Source: Isoetes taiwanensis (Eukaryota > Streptophyta > Lycopodiopsida > Isoetales > Isoetaceae). From it: a stretch of DNA of 64,000 bases. The stretch covers positions 721,423 to 785,422 of the forward strand of contig JAJEKV010000112.1 in assembly GCA_021234155.1 (NCBI GenBank), written 5' to 3'. The notes under the pieces are model-generated. The model searched no databases, was not told where the DNA came from, and saw nothing but the letters and a program-made list of their open reading frames with translations. Below, piece after piece: positions 1 to 12,319 of this stretch. Position 1 is the first letter of the stretch, and every line of letters starts with the position of its first letter. The translations under genes were made by a program, and so were the position numbers.

Positions 1-2270
1 GATACCTCAAACGAAGTTCCAAATTTTTATCATTAGACACCAACATCTCGTTCCATCATCCATTCATTGGAGATAAACACTTACATATGATAAAAAAAAA
101 AAAAAACACATTCTTTGCGCTGCTTTATTGGACATGTGTTTGCTATTGTTAAAATGCACATTTTTACTACAAGTTACAAGACTTAGCATGCCAACAAGTA
201 AATCAGAAGCTTATGCTGCTATTAGAAACTATTAAGTTCAAGTACAAAGATATCATAGCAGTTTTGCCATACACCTCTTAAGAAAGTTGAGAAAAACATT
301 ATTAAAGAGGTTAAGAAATTTAAGAATTTTATATACAAAGATAAATAAGTTCAAGAATATCATATATTTGGATTAAAAAAACCACAGTCTAAGGATTTTT
401 AAAGATTTTTAAGGATTTTCAAGATTTAAAAATTTTTAACGTATTTTATATGAAATACGTTTTTAAAGATTTTTTCCAAAAATTTTAAAAATCTTCAAAA
501 AATCTTAAAAAACGTTTTTTTTTAAACATAACGGATTTTGACGCATTTAACAACATTGCCATCTCGCAGCGGATATTCAAGCTTATATATCACCCAAACA
601 AGGTCTTTTCTGTTTTTAGCATAGGCATGCAACCATCTGCTTAATGCACATGCAATAAGCATCCTAGCATTACAACAAGATAGTCTATCTATTAGATAGC
701 ATCGGCTACATTCGAGGAGACAAGTTTTTAGGTATAACATAAACTAGTCCCATGTCCAAACCGCCATATGAAGTTTTGTTCATTTATATTTGCTTTCTAG
801 AAAGCTCAAAGATAAATACTATAGTGGAATATATTAGTTTATTCCCTATAATTGTAGCTATCTATGATCAGAAGCTATGAATGAAACATAAAAGCTAATA
901 AAATCAAATTAGCAATTATCTTAATCAATTTTCTCATGAATCGGTGAAGAACCTCGATGTTTGAAGCCTCCACATATTATGTTCCCCTGTTTAGGTAGAT
1001 CCCCGCATTTGAACTTCTCCTTGCATCACACATGCCATAAAGTAACTTGCAACCGCCATTTTAAGGAGACAACCCATTTTGGTACAACAAACATACTTAC
1101 CATGGCTTATCAAAGTTTCAAAGAAATGTCGAGGTAGGTAATCTTTCAAGCATGCTTCACAACGAATTTGGAGAAGCCATTTAACCAAAGAATATTGGAA
1201 ATATTTGAGCCTTGTAATTTAGGCAACATGGTTTTGCCGTGCCATTCGTGCATTTTTTACGCCATGAGCTGGAGCTACCGGTGTAAGAGGCCATTCATGC
1301 ATCATATCCGCTATGAGCTGGAGCTATACGTAAGAAACCTTGTCAAACAAAGTTGGAATCACCATTACAGAGCCCAACGACCATCCCTTCACATTTCGTT
1401 TTTGGATACCTCAGCCTTTAGAGCTACGATTTCTATAGAGAAGCTCATATCGCATTTGTTGTAGCCGACCAAGTACACCGCCGTTCTAAGCCATCGATCT
1501 AGCTATACCCATTTGGGCCGTTTTGGCACCACAAGTTCTCAATCAAAGCCCTAATATTTTAGTCAACATAATATCATAGTCGACCAATGAATCAGATCAG
1601 GAACCAAAATTAAAATTGGCCCAACTCTTTTAGCAAAATATCCACCAAACCCCGCCTGTGAATAAATTAAATCGAAGCTCTTGACGTAATCGTAAGATTT
1701 AAAACTTGAAACAAGGCAGCCCTCATGGAATATCAAGACAGAGGTTAAAGAATCGCCTTTTGCAACACAAAAATCAAGCCCTCTTCATCTCCATCATCTT
1801 TCCGCGAGCAATTTTATCTCGTTATCCAAGAAAGAATTTTCTAGCTCGTAAAGTGAAGCAAGCGAGATTATGGATGTGGAAAGCCCCGCCAAATTGAAAG
1901 TTTAACTATCTTTGCAAGAGAATCACTACCGAATCGAACCCAAACGCCATGGTTTGCGGTCAAGACATATGCAAGCACAACGCCGTCTCCTATCTCCGGT
2001 CGATTTTTTACTTTTCTAATTTTTCAACCATCGATTTGAAAAGATCGTATCCAATGGCACAAAATAGTGCCACATCAGGTTTTGATGAGGTGGAGGTGCT
2101 ACGTGGATAGGCTAGAATGTGAGGAAAGGTCAGAGGGGGGTGAGGGCTGGTGTGCTAAAAAAAATGCTTATTTGTAGGGTATCTCTTAAATATTTGCAAA
2201 CTTGAGAGCTATAATTGGAATTTTCCTTTTAGAATAAGAATAGAATGGATTTTTATCATCTGCGGAGACA
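1..2270. other. AT-rich region without a recognised gene
   Basis: No coding segment could be recognised on either strand. Short open stretches exist but have no family motif and are broken by stops. The only structured item is the AT-rich hairpin near 365-530, listed separately. Composition resembles old intergenic plant DNA. Confidence 0.5.
365..530. repeat. AT-rich inverted repeat (hairpin)
   Basis: The centre is a clean 8-bp inverted repeat: ACGTATTT at 439-446 and AAATACGT at 453-460. Both flanks are runs of GATTTTTAAGGATT-type sequence that read as rough reverse complements of each other, so the whole 165 bp could fold back. It could be a decayed MITE. Low complexity inflates the apparent pairing, so the size of the element is uncertain. 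Confidence 0.5.
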
Positions 2271-2532
2271 AATCAGCCTATGGGCCCAATAAAAGAGCGC
2301 AACAAACTTATTATTGACCGGTTTAAAAAACCTTCGCCTCGAAGGGTTTTCGAGGGAAAAACAACTGTGGCAGCAATAAGAGTGCTGTTAAACTATACAA
2401 ATATACATATGATGAAATATATACAAGTCAGGCAAGTGTCCAAGGACAAAGCTGATCACACACATCCATAACCTTCTGCAGGTATGATTCCAGCATCTGG
2501 ACTGAAGTCATGCTCAGTATCACATGTAGCGG

Positions 2533-2750
2533 CTAGCCAGGCCTGACCAACTCAGCATAGCTTGCACTTATTTGATCATATGTTGGGTAGCTCTGGAGGA
2601 TATGGCATTCATCCTCGACTGTTCCCATTTGGCAACACCGACAAAGCCTGCCCTGGCATCTCAATCCATCTGCCTGTCTCAATTCGGAGACGGTGGGCAC
2701 CTGTGCGAATGGAAGCAATGAGTCTATGCCTTTTCATAGGCAGATGGGTA
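2533..2750 (-). pseudogene. LINE C-terminal zinc-finger fragment
   Basis: The minus strand encodes RCQGRLCRCCQMGTVEDE, then H-I-L, then a tyrosine-rich stretch ending in SYAELVRPG and a stop. This C-x2-C ... EDE-x-H-x-L pattern is the usual C-terminal end of plant non-LTR retrotransposon ORF2. Nothing of the reverse transcriptase lies upstream, so this is a short remnant, as expected from 5' truncated LINE insertion. It does not belong to the FANCL gene further along. Confidence 0.6.
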
Positions 2751-2754
2751 CATA

Positions 2755-2832
2755 GGTAACATAATCTCTATAAAATATAGACAGATGGGTACGCATGTAA
2801 TCTAATCTCTATAAAATATAGACAGTAGAAAT
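2755..2832. repeat. 48-bp tandem duplication
   Basis: A unit containing ATCTCTATAAAATATAGAC and GATGGGTAC occurs twice, at about 2762 and 2810, with a few changes. It lies at the edge of the LINE remnant. Confidence 0.55.
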
Positions 2833-4700
2833 CAACACGCCATCTAGCTCCACTTTGCCTATGAAAGATTATTCCTAAGATTGTTGCATAACACAAAAAA
2901 AAATAAAAAATAAAAAATAAAAATTGCGAAGATGAGGATGGAGGTAGTGAAAAGACGAATGAAGAAAAGGGCGATAATTTTGTGCATTTCATTTGTATTT
3001 ATGGCTCACTCCTCACATTTGCAAAGTAATAGTTGAAGTATTACGAAGTTTTTTGCTTAAATAATAATGGTGGTGAGTTTAAATCTCATGCTTTTCACTC
3101 GTTAAATGGTGTAGCATTCCTATTTTATATCCTCCATACTAAAATGGGATTGCTCTTCTTTTGTTTGCAGATACGTTCTAGTGGATATCTATATGCATTC
3201 TACTAGGTAGTAGGTACTCCTCTTTATGGCATCCCTCGTATGTTAAGGACAAGACTTTTTAGCAAGCACGGGTTGGAAAATGTGCCCACACACGAGAAGT
3301 GGGAGGTACACTTGGTAGCCTAGAATTGCAGCTAAAAGGTCTTTCATTCAACATGAAGGTCGGGCCGACATGTCCATCCGCTACGCCAACTTATAAATGT
3401 TGTGCTTTATATTATTTCCTCCTCTTTCGCATGGTTTTATTGACATGAGTTCTTTTTCTACTTGGTATGATGTTCAATCTCGTTATATGCGTTATGGTTG
3501 TTGGGCATAAGTTAGAAACTTGTAAATTGCATTGTCTTTTAGTAGATAATTAGCTAAAAACCACAAGCTAAAACAAAAATACAAAAATAAGGGCAACCAA
3601 AAGATTTGATAGAATAATGTTTGACCAAGAATATCTTCAAGTTTTTGGGATACCTGTTGGCGAGGTTCTAGTCCGAAGCAACCTTTCTCCGATTTCTCGG
3701 GAGAAGAATAAGAGAACGTAAATTGTGTATCTATTTTGCCTTCTTCTATATCCACCATGGAAAACCAAATTTGATGACATGTCACATTTTAGTGGGCTTA
3801 AAATGATATCCACGGGTTGGCCAGAAGTAACCCCATGCCCAAAAGTAAAAAAATGAGGTCTTGGCCGGACACATATGTGATTCAACCCTTAAGCCATGAT
3901 CACCCTCAAAATTTCCCAGATCAGCAAAAAGCATGAACCCAAATAATCAACAGTTATGTAATGCTTGAAAACAATAGTTACTCTTAAATATTATAGTAAA
4001 AAACAATACTTATTTTCAATTTTGCAATATATTGTTTTTTTCAAAACCATTGTGCTTATTTGATTTTATAGGCTTCACAAAAATAACAAGGTGCTGCGCA
4101 CGAAAGGTTGCCTCCTGTGATCCGAGAGTGTGTTTGCATGTTTTTTATTTTGTTGTTTCGTAATGGATCTTCTTTGTTTGGTATCGAGCTGAATGCTACA
4201 AACATAGGGATTCGTTTTCATAGCCCAAAAGTTCTCAGATTTCACAACTTGTGAGATTAATTCATGTAATTAAAGAAGAAAAGAAAAGAGAAAGTACCGA
4301 TAACTTCATCATGATTAAGCAATCCCATTGGATATAGATATGGTAAACCTCCTCAAGGCCTTTCTAAAAAAGTATAATGTTTTGCTATTTTTAGATGCAT
4401 CTATTGCACAATTTCTCCGACTTAAATGGAGGACTGTTACAGGGGTCACGGCAATAGAGTTGATTGGCCCTCCATGTAGGGGCGTCTGTATGTCTCCATT
4501 TTCCTTTTTAGTTGTAGGCTGTTTTTGATGCATGGTCGTCGTTAAGCTTGAGCAGTGCCATTTTGATGCTTCGATGTTTGTTGTGATATGGATGCTCGTT
4601 ATCAGGTTGCCACTGCTCGTTATCAATAAAAGTTGATCCGTTATCTCCTCGGTCGTTACCAGAGTATGTATATAGCAATATCATATATAGAAATTCATTG
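2833..4700. other. Region without a recognised gene (may hold lost FANCL 5' exons)
   Basis: No convincing coding segment was recognised. FANCL exons that should lie upstream of 4.7 kb (the ELF and URD domains) were looked for and not identified. They could be beyond long introns, too diverged to see by eye, or absent. Confidence 0.4.
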
Positions 4701-4707
4701 AATACTT

Positions 4708-5275
4708 CTCTTTCTGGATCAGAGATGTCTGTAGCACCACTTCAGAAGAAGCTGGATGAAAATATCAGAAAGTGGTATGTGGTTTAGAATACCAGTAAGA
4801 TTCCTGAGAAAATTGGATGTATCTGCATTTTTTATGCAAGAGAAATAGTGCACATGAGGACTTGAGTGCAGAATGTGGTATATGCTATGCATATCATATC
4901 AAAGAGGGTAAGCAGTTGCTATCTTTAGAATCCATTCTGGGCCTGGCATTATATTTCAGATGGGTGACAATTAATGTCCAATCATTTTGTATCCCGCTCT
5001 TTTGTTTTTGTAGGTGGCTTGTGGTCAAGCAAAGGGAGCTATACCGAACCAAGTCTGTGACAATGCTACTTGTGGGCGCTCTTTCCACTCTAGTTGCCTT
5101 GTGGAGTGGTTACAGTCAATAACTACTACTAGACAGTATGCTCATCTTTGACAGTTTAATTGTTACATGCGGATAGTCTTTTAATACTAATCTCCATTGC
5201 AGATCATTTAATGTTCTATTTGGAAATTGTCCATATTGTTCATATCCCATTGCCGTGAAAAGTTTTCTTTCATAA
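4708..5275 (+). CDS. FANCL: FANCL, C-terminal RING exons (Fanconi anaemia E3 ubiquitin ligase), partial
   Basis: FANCL is the RING-type E3 that monoubiquitinates FANCD2 in DNA crosslink repair in the nucleus. An exon ending at 4774 encodes SEMSVAPLQKKLDENIRKW, like the segment before the RING, and is followed by GTATGT. The next readable exon encodes ECGICYAYHIKE to about 4910. The third encodes VCDNATCGRSFHSSC, then VEWLQSITTTR, ending at 5135 before GTATGC. The last exon, 5203-5275, encodes SFNVLFGNCPYC and IAVK and then stops. The C4HC3 RING ligands are all present, and TTTRQ-SFNVLFGNCPYC is a FANCL hallmark. The junction near 4910-5014 has more than one possible acceptor, and the frame between 4775 and 4860 is not clean. 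It may be intact with odd splicing or a partial copy. No upstream FANCL exons were identified. Confidence 0.8.
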
Positions 5276-6960
5276 TGGATTTCTTGTTTTGTTTCTCAAA
5301 ATATCCCAATATTACCTGTTAAATTGCAGTTTGATCTATTCCCAATATATCTAACATTGTTAAATTATAATTTGATCTATTCCCAATATATATCCTAGCA
5401 TTATTTTGGCGCGTCGCTTAACTTTGGATAGATAAATCTATTGTACTAAGAAAAAGGAATAGTTATTGGTTGTCATTTTTTGGAAACTCATGACAAGAGC
5501 TAAGCAAGGCTTAAAAGAATGTATAGAACGATGTTATGAAGACAGGAGAGTATTTTATTGTTTCCATGGTGAAATAACATTTGAACAGCTCTGTTTGATA
5601 AATTAGAGCAAAGAGCCACTCATCGACGTTTCTAGAAGATTTGTTTTCACATTCATACCACGTAACATAGGAGATTGTTTTCACATACCCCACAACACAT
5701 AACCATAGGAGATTGTCTGGGAAACAAGTGCTTTTTTATTTATCTTTGCTAGGAATCACTTATCTACATTAACAGTCGTTACTGCCATTCACAAGTAGTC
5801 CTTAATTATCGATATACAAGAATATATGTATCCAGCAAACAAGTCGTAATGATTTAGGTAGTGGACAGTTTGTACAATGGCATCCTCTGCTCAAACCCTT
5901 GTTGCTTTGGCATCACCCGCAAACAAACAAAGCAATAAAAAGTGAAGGAATAAAGCCTATGTATTAGTGCGGGGGTGAGCATTCGGATATACCACCTCAA
6001 AGTAAGCATTATAGAAGTTTGTTCCAAATGATGCACACCATGACATCCCAAACTATGCTTCATTATGCCCATCCGCAAAATGTTCACATTGTAGGGCATT
6101 CACTAAAAATAGTAAAAAATGGTGGATTCTAGGTCAATGGGTTTTGTTAAATTCAAATACAATAAGATTGCCCATGTGTTGTCACCTTCACGGTTGCAGA
6201 CACACGAGTGCATGAGGCAATTTCGCGTCAGAGTAGGCAATTGAAGGGAACCACCCTGTATTTTGACCAAGATTTTACTCTGATGCAATAGATGGCAAGA
6301 GTTGGCTCAAGTCAGGGACGTCCGCCATCGGGGGGCGCTGCGGATTGGTCCGAGACAAGCTTAGAATTTTGTGGCTGGCACCTGCTGAGGTCACCGATGT
6401 AATGCGTCAAGCTACCGCAAAGATATAGAGGCTTTTTGTCGCCACTACAGGAGTTGTTCCTCCCCGCCGCCATTCCTATCGCTGCCACCATGGCATTTGC
6501 CACAAGCTCCCCGCTACTCCCAAGGTTGCCCTCCCGCTCCCATCGCCTAACTGTTGTTCCAAAGAATTCCGCCAGCACTACACGCTGCTCCAAATGCAGC
6601 CAGCACAGATCATCATGCATCTACGTCAAATGCCAACAAATATGAATTGTGCCTTCGTGATGGTATCTTGAACCGTCTAAGGCTTCCCTGGCAAAAAAAA
6701 AAAAAAAGAGAGTCTAAACTCTATTGCACCGTATATAGATCTCATTTTCCTCGTGGAAACATGGGAACATGCAAGGTACAGATTGCCAGACCTCCCAGGC
6801 AAGTAGGGGCATGGGAGGGTAGCATGCTACTATCGTGCCACCTTGGTGCGGTCAGTCTCGCTGCACAAAACAGACAGATGCAATTGCTACTTGTGGATGC
6901 GCTTGCAGCATGACAGTGGCAACATCCTCTTTGTAGCCGCATGCTGCCGAGAGCAACTTC
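5276..6960. other. Region without a recognised gene
   Basis: No family motif was found on either strand. The stretch around 6430-6620 is open on both strands because of its higher GC, but neither translation resembles a known protein. Confidence 0.45.
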
Positions 6961-6966
6961 TATAAC

Positions 6967-9900
6967 ACTCATTTGGGTGTGGATAGATTGGAGCCCTATG
7001 TCGATCTATATGATGACATACAACAACACAAACAGTTGGGCAAGGTAATGCTGCTTGGAAACTTTAATGCACGTACATGAGCCAAGCAGGTCCCGAAATT
7101 TGAGCCCCTGGCAGAGGATGTCTTGCAGTTAAATCCTACAGAGGTAGCTTGGCCAAGGATATCAGATGACAACCATATTTCATGCTATGGCATGCAGTTG
7201 TTGTTGCTGGGTAGTATCTTGGACCTGGTCATTTATAATGAGTTGGCACAATGGTCACCTTCCAGCCGAGCTGCACTTGTAGATAGGAGAACCAGGGGGC
7301 GGCTCCAGTGTTGTGGATTACGTGCTGGCAATGCATGTAAATTGGCAGGCTTCCCATGCATACCCCAGGTGCCCCTGGCTACGCCTGGATTACGACCGCG
7401 AGACCCACGCCCTGGGATGCTTGAGCGTGATCTGGAGGGACTATTGCAGCTTTCCACACTTCAGCAGCAGACTATCCAGCCGACTCACTTGCTTCTGACA
7501 GTCGCTGAAAGATGATTTGGGAGAGACCACTCACGGAGGCCTCGGGTGCTACCACCTTTCCCCACAATAGATGGTTCGATGACGAGTGTCGAGAGCTCAA
7601 AAGCGGACTTCGACGAAGTTATCGATCCCAACTTGCCCACAAGGCCATCGGTCAATACCGCCCCGAACAAGAAAGCCAGATACCTTGCAGAGCACCAGCA
7701 ACAGGTGTTCGGTCTCCTGGATCGGCACCCTAGGACATTCTGGAGAAAGGTATTGAGTAAGACTACACAGCCCACAGGGACCATCACCTCGGAGCAATGG
7801 ATACAGTACTTGCAACAACTTTACGATCCGCTCGGGGGCTAGGCAACAGTGCCTCCACAGATGGGCCTGGCACTGGTCATCATAGAGGGGGATGCAGGCA
7901 GAACTTCTGAAGTGGGCTGGGCCTCCAATGGTGCATGTCCTCAACTATTTAATAAAGCATTGCAAGAAGGCTTTTCCCCCGCAGTGGACCACTAGTAGAG
8001 TTCTACCCATATACAAGGCAGGTGACCCTCAATGCCCAAACCAACTATCGCGACTATCATGGTAGCCAATGGCAATTTTTTAGGGGATCTAGACAATTTT
8101 TTGCGACGAATCTTATGAAGGGAGATTTCTTTTAAAAAAATAAAAAATAGCCATAGTTAAAACAAGTACTCCATTATTTTTTTAGGATTAGCCAAAGTAT
8201 ATTCCAAATTTTCCTTAAAGAAAAAGGGATTAGCATTGCTTTATATTACAATAGCTATATATTAAATCATTAATAGCCGATAAGAATGAATTCTTATTAC
8301 AAACTTTTACACATCCCCAACTACCGTCATCAGTGATAGTAGTTTTTCAAACTATGAATTCCTATTACATATACCATATATGCATCTTCAAGAAGGAATG
8401 GTAAGAGATGGCTAATATCCCTTTAGATGCTCGATTTGGTTGCATAACATCTAAAGGGTTAAGTGCAATTTGATCACCATATCTAGAAGGTGTCATTGTA
8501 TTGAATGTAGTTCAAGCTATGGATATTATAAGCTATATTGTGAGCTTCTGTTTAAAGTTTTTTAATATTATTGTATCTTTCTTAATTGTTGATTTTTATT
8601 TGTATTTGTAGTACAATATATCTAAAGCTATAGAATTTACATTTTTTGCTTTGTCCAGTTAGAAAAAATAACTAAGTGAAAGTTTCTAGTACTTAATTCA
8701 AAAGTTTTGCCAAATCAAAATACATAATGATAATAATAACTTTAGCCAAATGTATATCATAAAGTACTGTAAAATTTTGAAAAATAGCCAGACCATTTTT
8801 TATGAAAAAATATATAGTATGCTTAATTTTTTCCCTGGTCAGCTCTCTCTTTGCAAAATTGCTGGCTGGCATAATTGAGCAGTGGCTGACGATATGGGCA
8901 GAAGAAGCAGAGGTGCGTGCTCTGACATAGGCAGGCTTCCGGCCCAGGCATTCCATCATTGACTATAATTTCATTCTGCACACACTAATTGAGGATAGCA
9001 GGAATTGTCGGCAAAACCTGTACTGTTGTTTCGTAAATTTTGCAAAGGCTTTTGGCACAATGCCCCGGGACAAGTTATGGGACAGATTTAGGCAGCTAGG
9101 GACCCCCATTGACTTGTCGAATGCAATATACAGGCTATAGGAGGCATGCTCAGGCCGTCTCACATTATCAGGACAACCGGTAGTCAGTAATATTGGAGTA
9201 CGCCAGGGTTGCCCTCTCTTCCCCACACTCTTTGGCCTATACATTGATCAGCTGGAAGACTGGCTTTTTGAGCATGGAGGTGGGAGTGCCCATCTCATGC
9301 ATCACATAATCCGGTAACTCATATATGCTGACGATGTAGACCTCCTGGCCCATACTCCAGAGGATATGCAATGTCACCTGGATGCTCTTGACACTTTCTG
9401 CCAGTTCACTGACATGTGAACTAACTTGGCCAAAACTAGGGTGCTGCTAATTTTGTCATCCCGTCAGTCAAGGCTTCCCTCATTCACTTACCAAGGACAA
9501 GATGTGGAGGTGGCTCCGACCTACAAGTATTTGGAGATCGAGTTCTCTACTACCACCTACTAGGATGCTGCCATCAGGTTGCATGTCACGGCAGGTTGAA
9601 AAGCACTCTATGCCATGCAGAGCAACAACCACAAGGCGGAGTTGTATGTCTGGGGCCACCAATCACACCCTGTTTTAGGGCCTATATCCAATTCGATTCT
9701 CCAGATGCAGCAGAGGTGGGGTCCAGTGATATCCCTCACCACCTGGAATGACCTGGAGTAGGTGCAGAAAGCCTTCTTGGCACGAGCCGTTGGGGTAAAA
9801 TCCACAGTTCTATACTAGATCCTGCTCCAGGAGACAGGTTTTCTACCCCTTCAAAGGGCTGCATTAGAACATCATATTATTTACTTCCAGAAGGTGGTCG

Positions 9901-10080
9901 CTATGGGTGATACTCGTTTCCCCAACCTTGCTTTGGCCATAGCAATGGGTCTCCAATGCCTCAAAGCCGGCTGGAAGGATAAGCAAGTTTAGTGGTTTTC
10001 ACGTTGGGATATACAGGCATATAGACGCGACGGCAGATAAGGGTCCTTGAACCGCTTCGATCACCGCATGTGCTCAGTCC
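6967..10080 (+). mobile_element. Non-LTR retrotransposon (LINE) ORF2 remnant, interrupted
   Basis: Pieces of endonuclease and reverse transcriptase follow in the right order on the plus strand. Near 7040 an endonuclease motif reads LLGNFNAR (GDFNAR in active elements). At 7550-7840 the linker reads RWFDDECRELK and FWRKVLSKTTQP. Near 8030-8062 is the NYRTIMV region. At 9030-9350 the reverse transcriptase palm follows with FAKAFGTMPRDKLWDRF, GVRQGCPLFPTLFGLYID and the catalytic YADDVDLLA. The 3' part to about 10,070 matches a second copy at 47.8-48.3 kb. Stops and frameshifts are frequent, so it is dead. About 750 bp of unrelated AT-rich DNA splits it at 8082. Confidence 0.85.
8074..8832. mobile_element. 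AT-rich insertion within the LINE
   Basis: The LINE protein reads through NYRTIMVAN at about 8062 and resumes with VSSLFAKLLAGIIEQW at about 8837. In between lies AT-rich DNA with no coding content. AATTTTTT occurs at 8074-8081 and 8825-8832 and could be an 8-bp target duplication. The sequence is so simple that chance is possible. No terminal inverted repeats are obvious, so the class is unknown. Confidence 0.5.
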
Positions 10081-10089
10081 GTCTGCTTT

Positions 10090-10800
10090 GGATTCTGAGA
10101 TGATGAGAGGGGCAAGCGAAGAGCGCTTGTGTGATTGGGAAAATCGACTACGTCTCTCTTGCCTATGTTCAATAGCCGATTATCACAAATAACCGCAAAT
10201 GGATGGCTTCTTCCAAAGTCCGAGGATCCTCCATTGATAACAGCATATCCTTGACATCCTCACTTAACCCCCTTCTAAAACAATCTCGAAGTGCAATATC
10301 ATTCTGCACTATATCTACAACAATGTGACGAAATTATGATGCATGTACTGAAGGTGGACGAGAACCTTGCCTTAGATTGCAAAGTTTTGTGGACCGAGGT
10401 GTGCCGGACGATCGGTGTTTCCAAAGCATGCTATGAGCTCGTGCATTGAAAGCAAGCAAAATCTTACAACTCGTGCTCCTTTCTCCAATAAGGGAGAAAC
10501 CAACTTAGAGCTGGTCCCGTGAGGAAAGAACCAATCAGCCCAACTTGTTTCGGGGCGTAAGGTATCTATGAGGATGGAGTTTGGATCATAAGTCCGACCG
10601 ATTTAAAAGACCACAAAGCTTGGACCGAGTGCCATCAAACTTCTTTGGCAAGCTAATCTTAGGCTCTGATAGCCTCAATCCAGAGCTAGAAGCAGATTCA
10701 TGTGAAGCAACAAAGCATGGTTTCATTAATTAGAGAAATTTCGTTTTCTCGTTTGACAACAAAATAGGTCGTGGTCACCCCGGGGATGGTAAGAAATGAT
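10090..10800 (-). pseudogene. Ty3/gypsy Gag fragment
   Basis: The minus strand reads PKISLPKKFDGTRSK, then after several breaks FRHIVVDIVQNDIALRDC, FRRGLSEDVKDMLLSM and EDPRTLEEAIHL. This is the retrotransposon Gag core: the F-x-G start followed by the A-L-x-x-F-x-x-G-L-x-x-D helix region. There are in-frame stops. No LTR or pol was seen beside it, so it is a remnant abutting the LINE. Confidence 0.65.
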
Positions 10801-10942
10801 TCCTCTCAACCAAAATAAAGCGTTAATAATTGTAAGTTCAGTTTGAAAAATAACAAGCCGCCAAATTTCGATACCAGGCGTGTAGCCCAAAGCTGTCATA
10901 ACAGTAACTGTGGGGTTTGAGCAGCATCATTAGTGGTCATAA

Positions 10943-10960
10943 GGATCGCCATTGCGATTC
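10943..10960. repeat. Nested palindrome site 1 (ATCGC-CATT-GCGAT)
   Basis: The core is at 10945-10958. Flanking bases on both sides partly pair. It lies downstream of the stop codon of the methyltransferase-like gene. The sequence context (TAGTGGTCAT before, TTGC after) resembles the site at 25279. Confidence 0.7.
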
Positions 10961-11040
10961 TTGCGAAAACAGGTGAATGCAGAATACAAATAGCACATTG
11001 TGTGCTTCGTGGTCTGGAGGATGTATATTTGGTGTACAGA

Positions 11041-11054
11041 ATCGCCGCCGCGAT
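11041..11054. repeat. Nested palindrome site 2 (ATCGC-CGCC-GCGAT)
   Basis: Exact 5-bp arms with a 4-bp centre. It lies about 155 bp beyond the stop codon of the minus-strand gene, so it is in a 3' untranslated or downstream position. Confidence 0.7.
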
Positions 11055-11208
11055 CTCACAGACTACTTTGTTTATCCAATTTAATGTTGAGAAAACAATG
11101 AAACACAGAAGTATAACACATAGTGAACCCAAAAAGAGGTGCAAATGTAAACACAATATTTAAAAAAAAAAATTGTACACAATGCCCAGCACAAATGCGA
11201 AGGCTTTA

Positions 11209-11700
11209 TCACTGAGTTTCTAATACAGTCTCTGGATCAACACCACATTGAGCAGCTAGTCTTGCAATATGCTCCTTTCCAATAGCAAGTGTCTGTGGGG
11301 GTCCATTTCTCAGATATCCAGTTGTTTCTGGCATGTCAACATCCATTGCCTGTGCTGCGTTTTTAACACGCTCTGACATATCTGAAGCATAGCTTTTATC
11401 ACTATCCAACAATTTGTCCTGCAATGCCAAAGACTATTCAGTGGAGGGTACCAGCTTCTGTCTTTTTGGTGAATGGTCGGCAGAGGTTCTCTCACTTCCG
11501 GAGCTGCCTTCAGACATTCCCACGTACTCAAAATTAGAAATCGGCTTGTCCAGGTGCTTGGTTATTATTGGCAGTAATGAGTCCATGTTCTTGTTCAGTG
11601 CTTCAAGCTTTTTGAACGTAGGATCTAGTTTTGCTTATGCCTTCTCGATCTTCTCTCTATCGCGTTCGGGTTTCCGCTGACCTCTCTTCGAAACTTTTCT
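11209..11700 (-). pseudogene. C-terminal acidic tail of the ParB/methyltransferase-like gene
   Basis: The last exon(s) of the minus-strand gene. One readable stretch is DTEEQDDGLEQGEEQG, another KLEALNKNMDSLLPIITKH, then SADHSPKRQKLVP, which could be a nuclear localisation signal. The final frame reads GKEHIARLAAQCGVDPETV and stops at 11,209. These segments sit in different frames, so there are frameshifts or unrecognised introns. The tail is acidic, then basic, then helical. No catalytic motif is visible. Confidence 0.5.
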
Positions 11701-12228
11701 GATCCAGGCCGTCTAGTAGCTGATCCATCTGGCTGAGATCCGTTCCTTGTGTTATATTAATATCCGGCATGTCGGAACCTTGCTCTTCACCTTGCTCAAG
11801 CCCATCATCTTGCTCTTCTGTGTCAGGCCTTGCCATTTTCTCATCTCGAAGAAAGATCTAAGGAAACGACAAACCTTGTCGTCATACTCAAAAGCAATAC
11901 TCCATTTTCCTTGCATCAAAGCTACCCTTGACGCAGTTCCGCCTGAGAAGAAATCCAAAACGCAACCTTCTAATGGAACCAGCTCCTTCACTATGTAATA
12001 GACATAAGAGGTTTTTGCTTGGCTCTTGAGGACGAAGTCGCCTTCCATAGCTGCCCATGAGAACTTGGGTTTACCTATAAATAACTCCAAATATTTTCTT
12101 TTTGTTTTCATGTCCACCTCCTCGTCACCAGTAATCGGATACTTTGGAAGAGGAGTGCTTTTCGGTGCTTTAGTCACTTGAGTCAGTCGTAGCTCTAAGT
12201 TGGGCTTAACAAAGACGCTTAACGCCAC
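11700..12228 (-). pseudogene. DNA methyltransferase-like segment (SAM-binding motif I)
   Basis: The minus-strand reading contains YYIVKELVPLEGCVLDFFSG, then GTASRVALMQGKWSIAFEYD and KVCRFLRSFF. This matches motifs X and I of N6-adenine or N4-cytosine DNA methylases: a basic/aromatic helix, then the V-L-D-x-F-x-G-G-T SAM-binding loop, and an acidic residue after the second strand. Motif I lies near the C-terminus, as in beta-class enzymes where the catalytic motif comes first. A canonical (D/N/S)PP(Y/F/W) was not seen upstream. A weak candidate is VDMRCF near 12,480, so activity is doubtful. A frameshift near 11,840 leads into the acidic tail. Such enzymes beside a ParB domain are typical of phages and unusual in plant nuclear DNA. 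Confidence 0.6.
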
Positions 12229-12319
12229 TTCTGTTTATTGTCACATGGCCGACATAATACCGAATTTTTTATATTTTTTTGCTCTCCCATCCTTGTTCTT
12301 CATAAGCCCCTAGGGAAAC

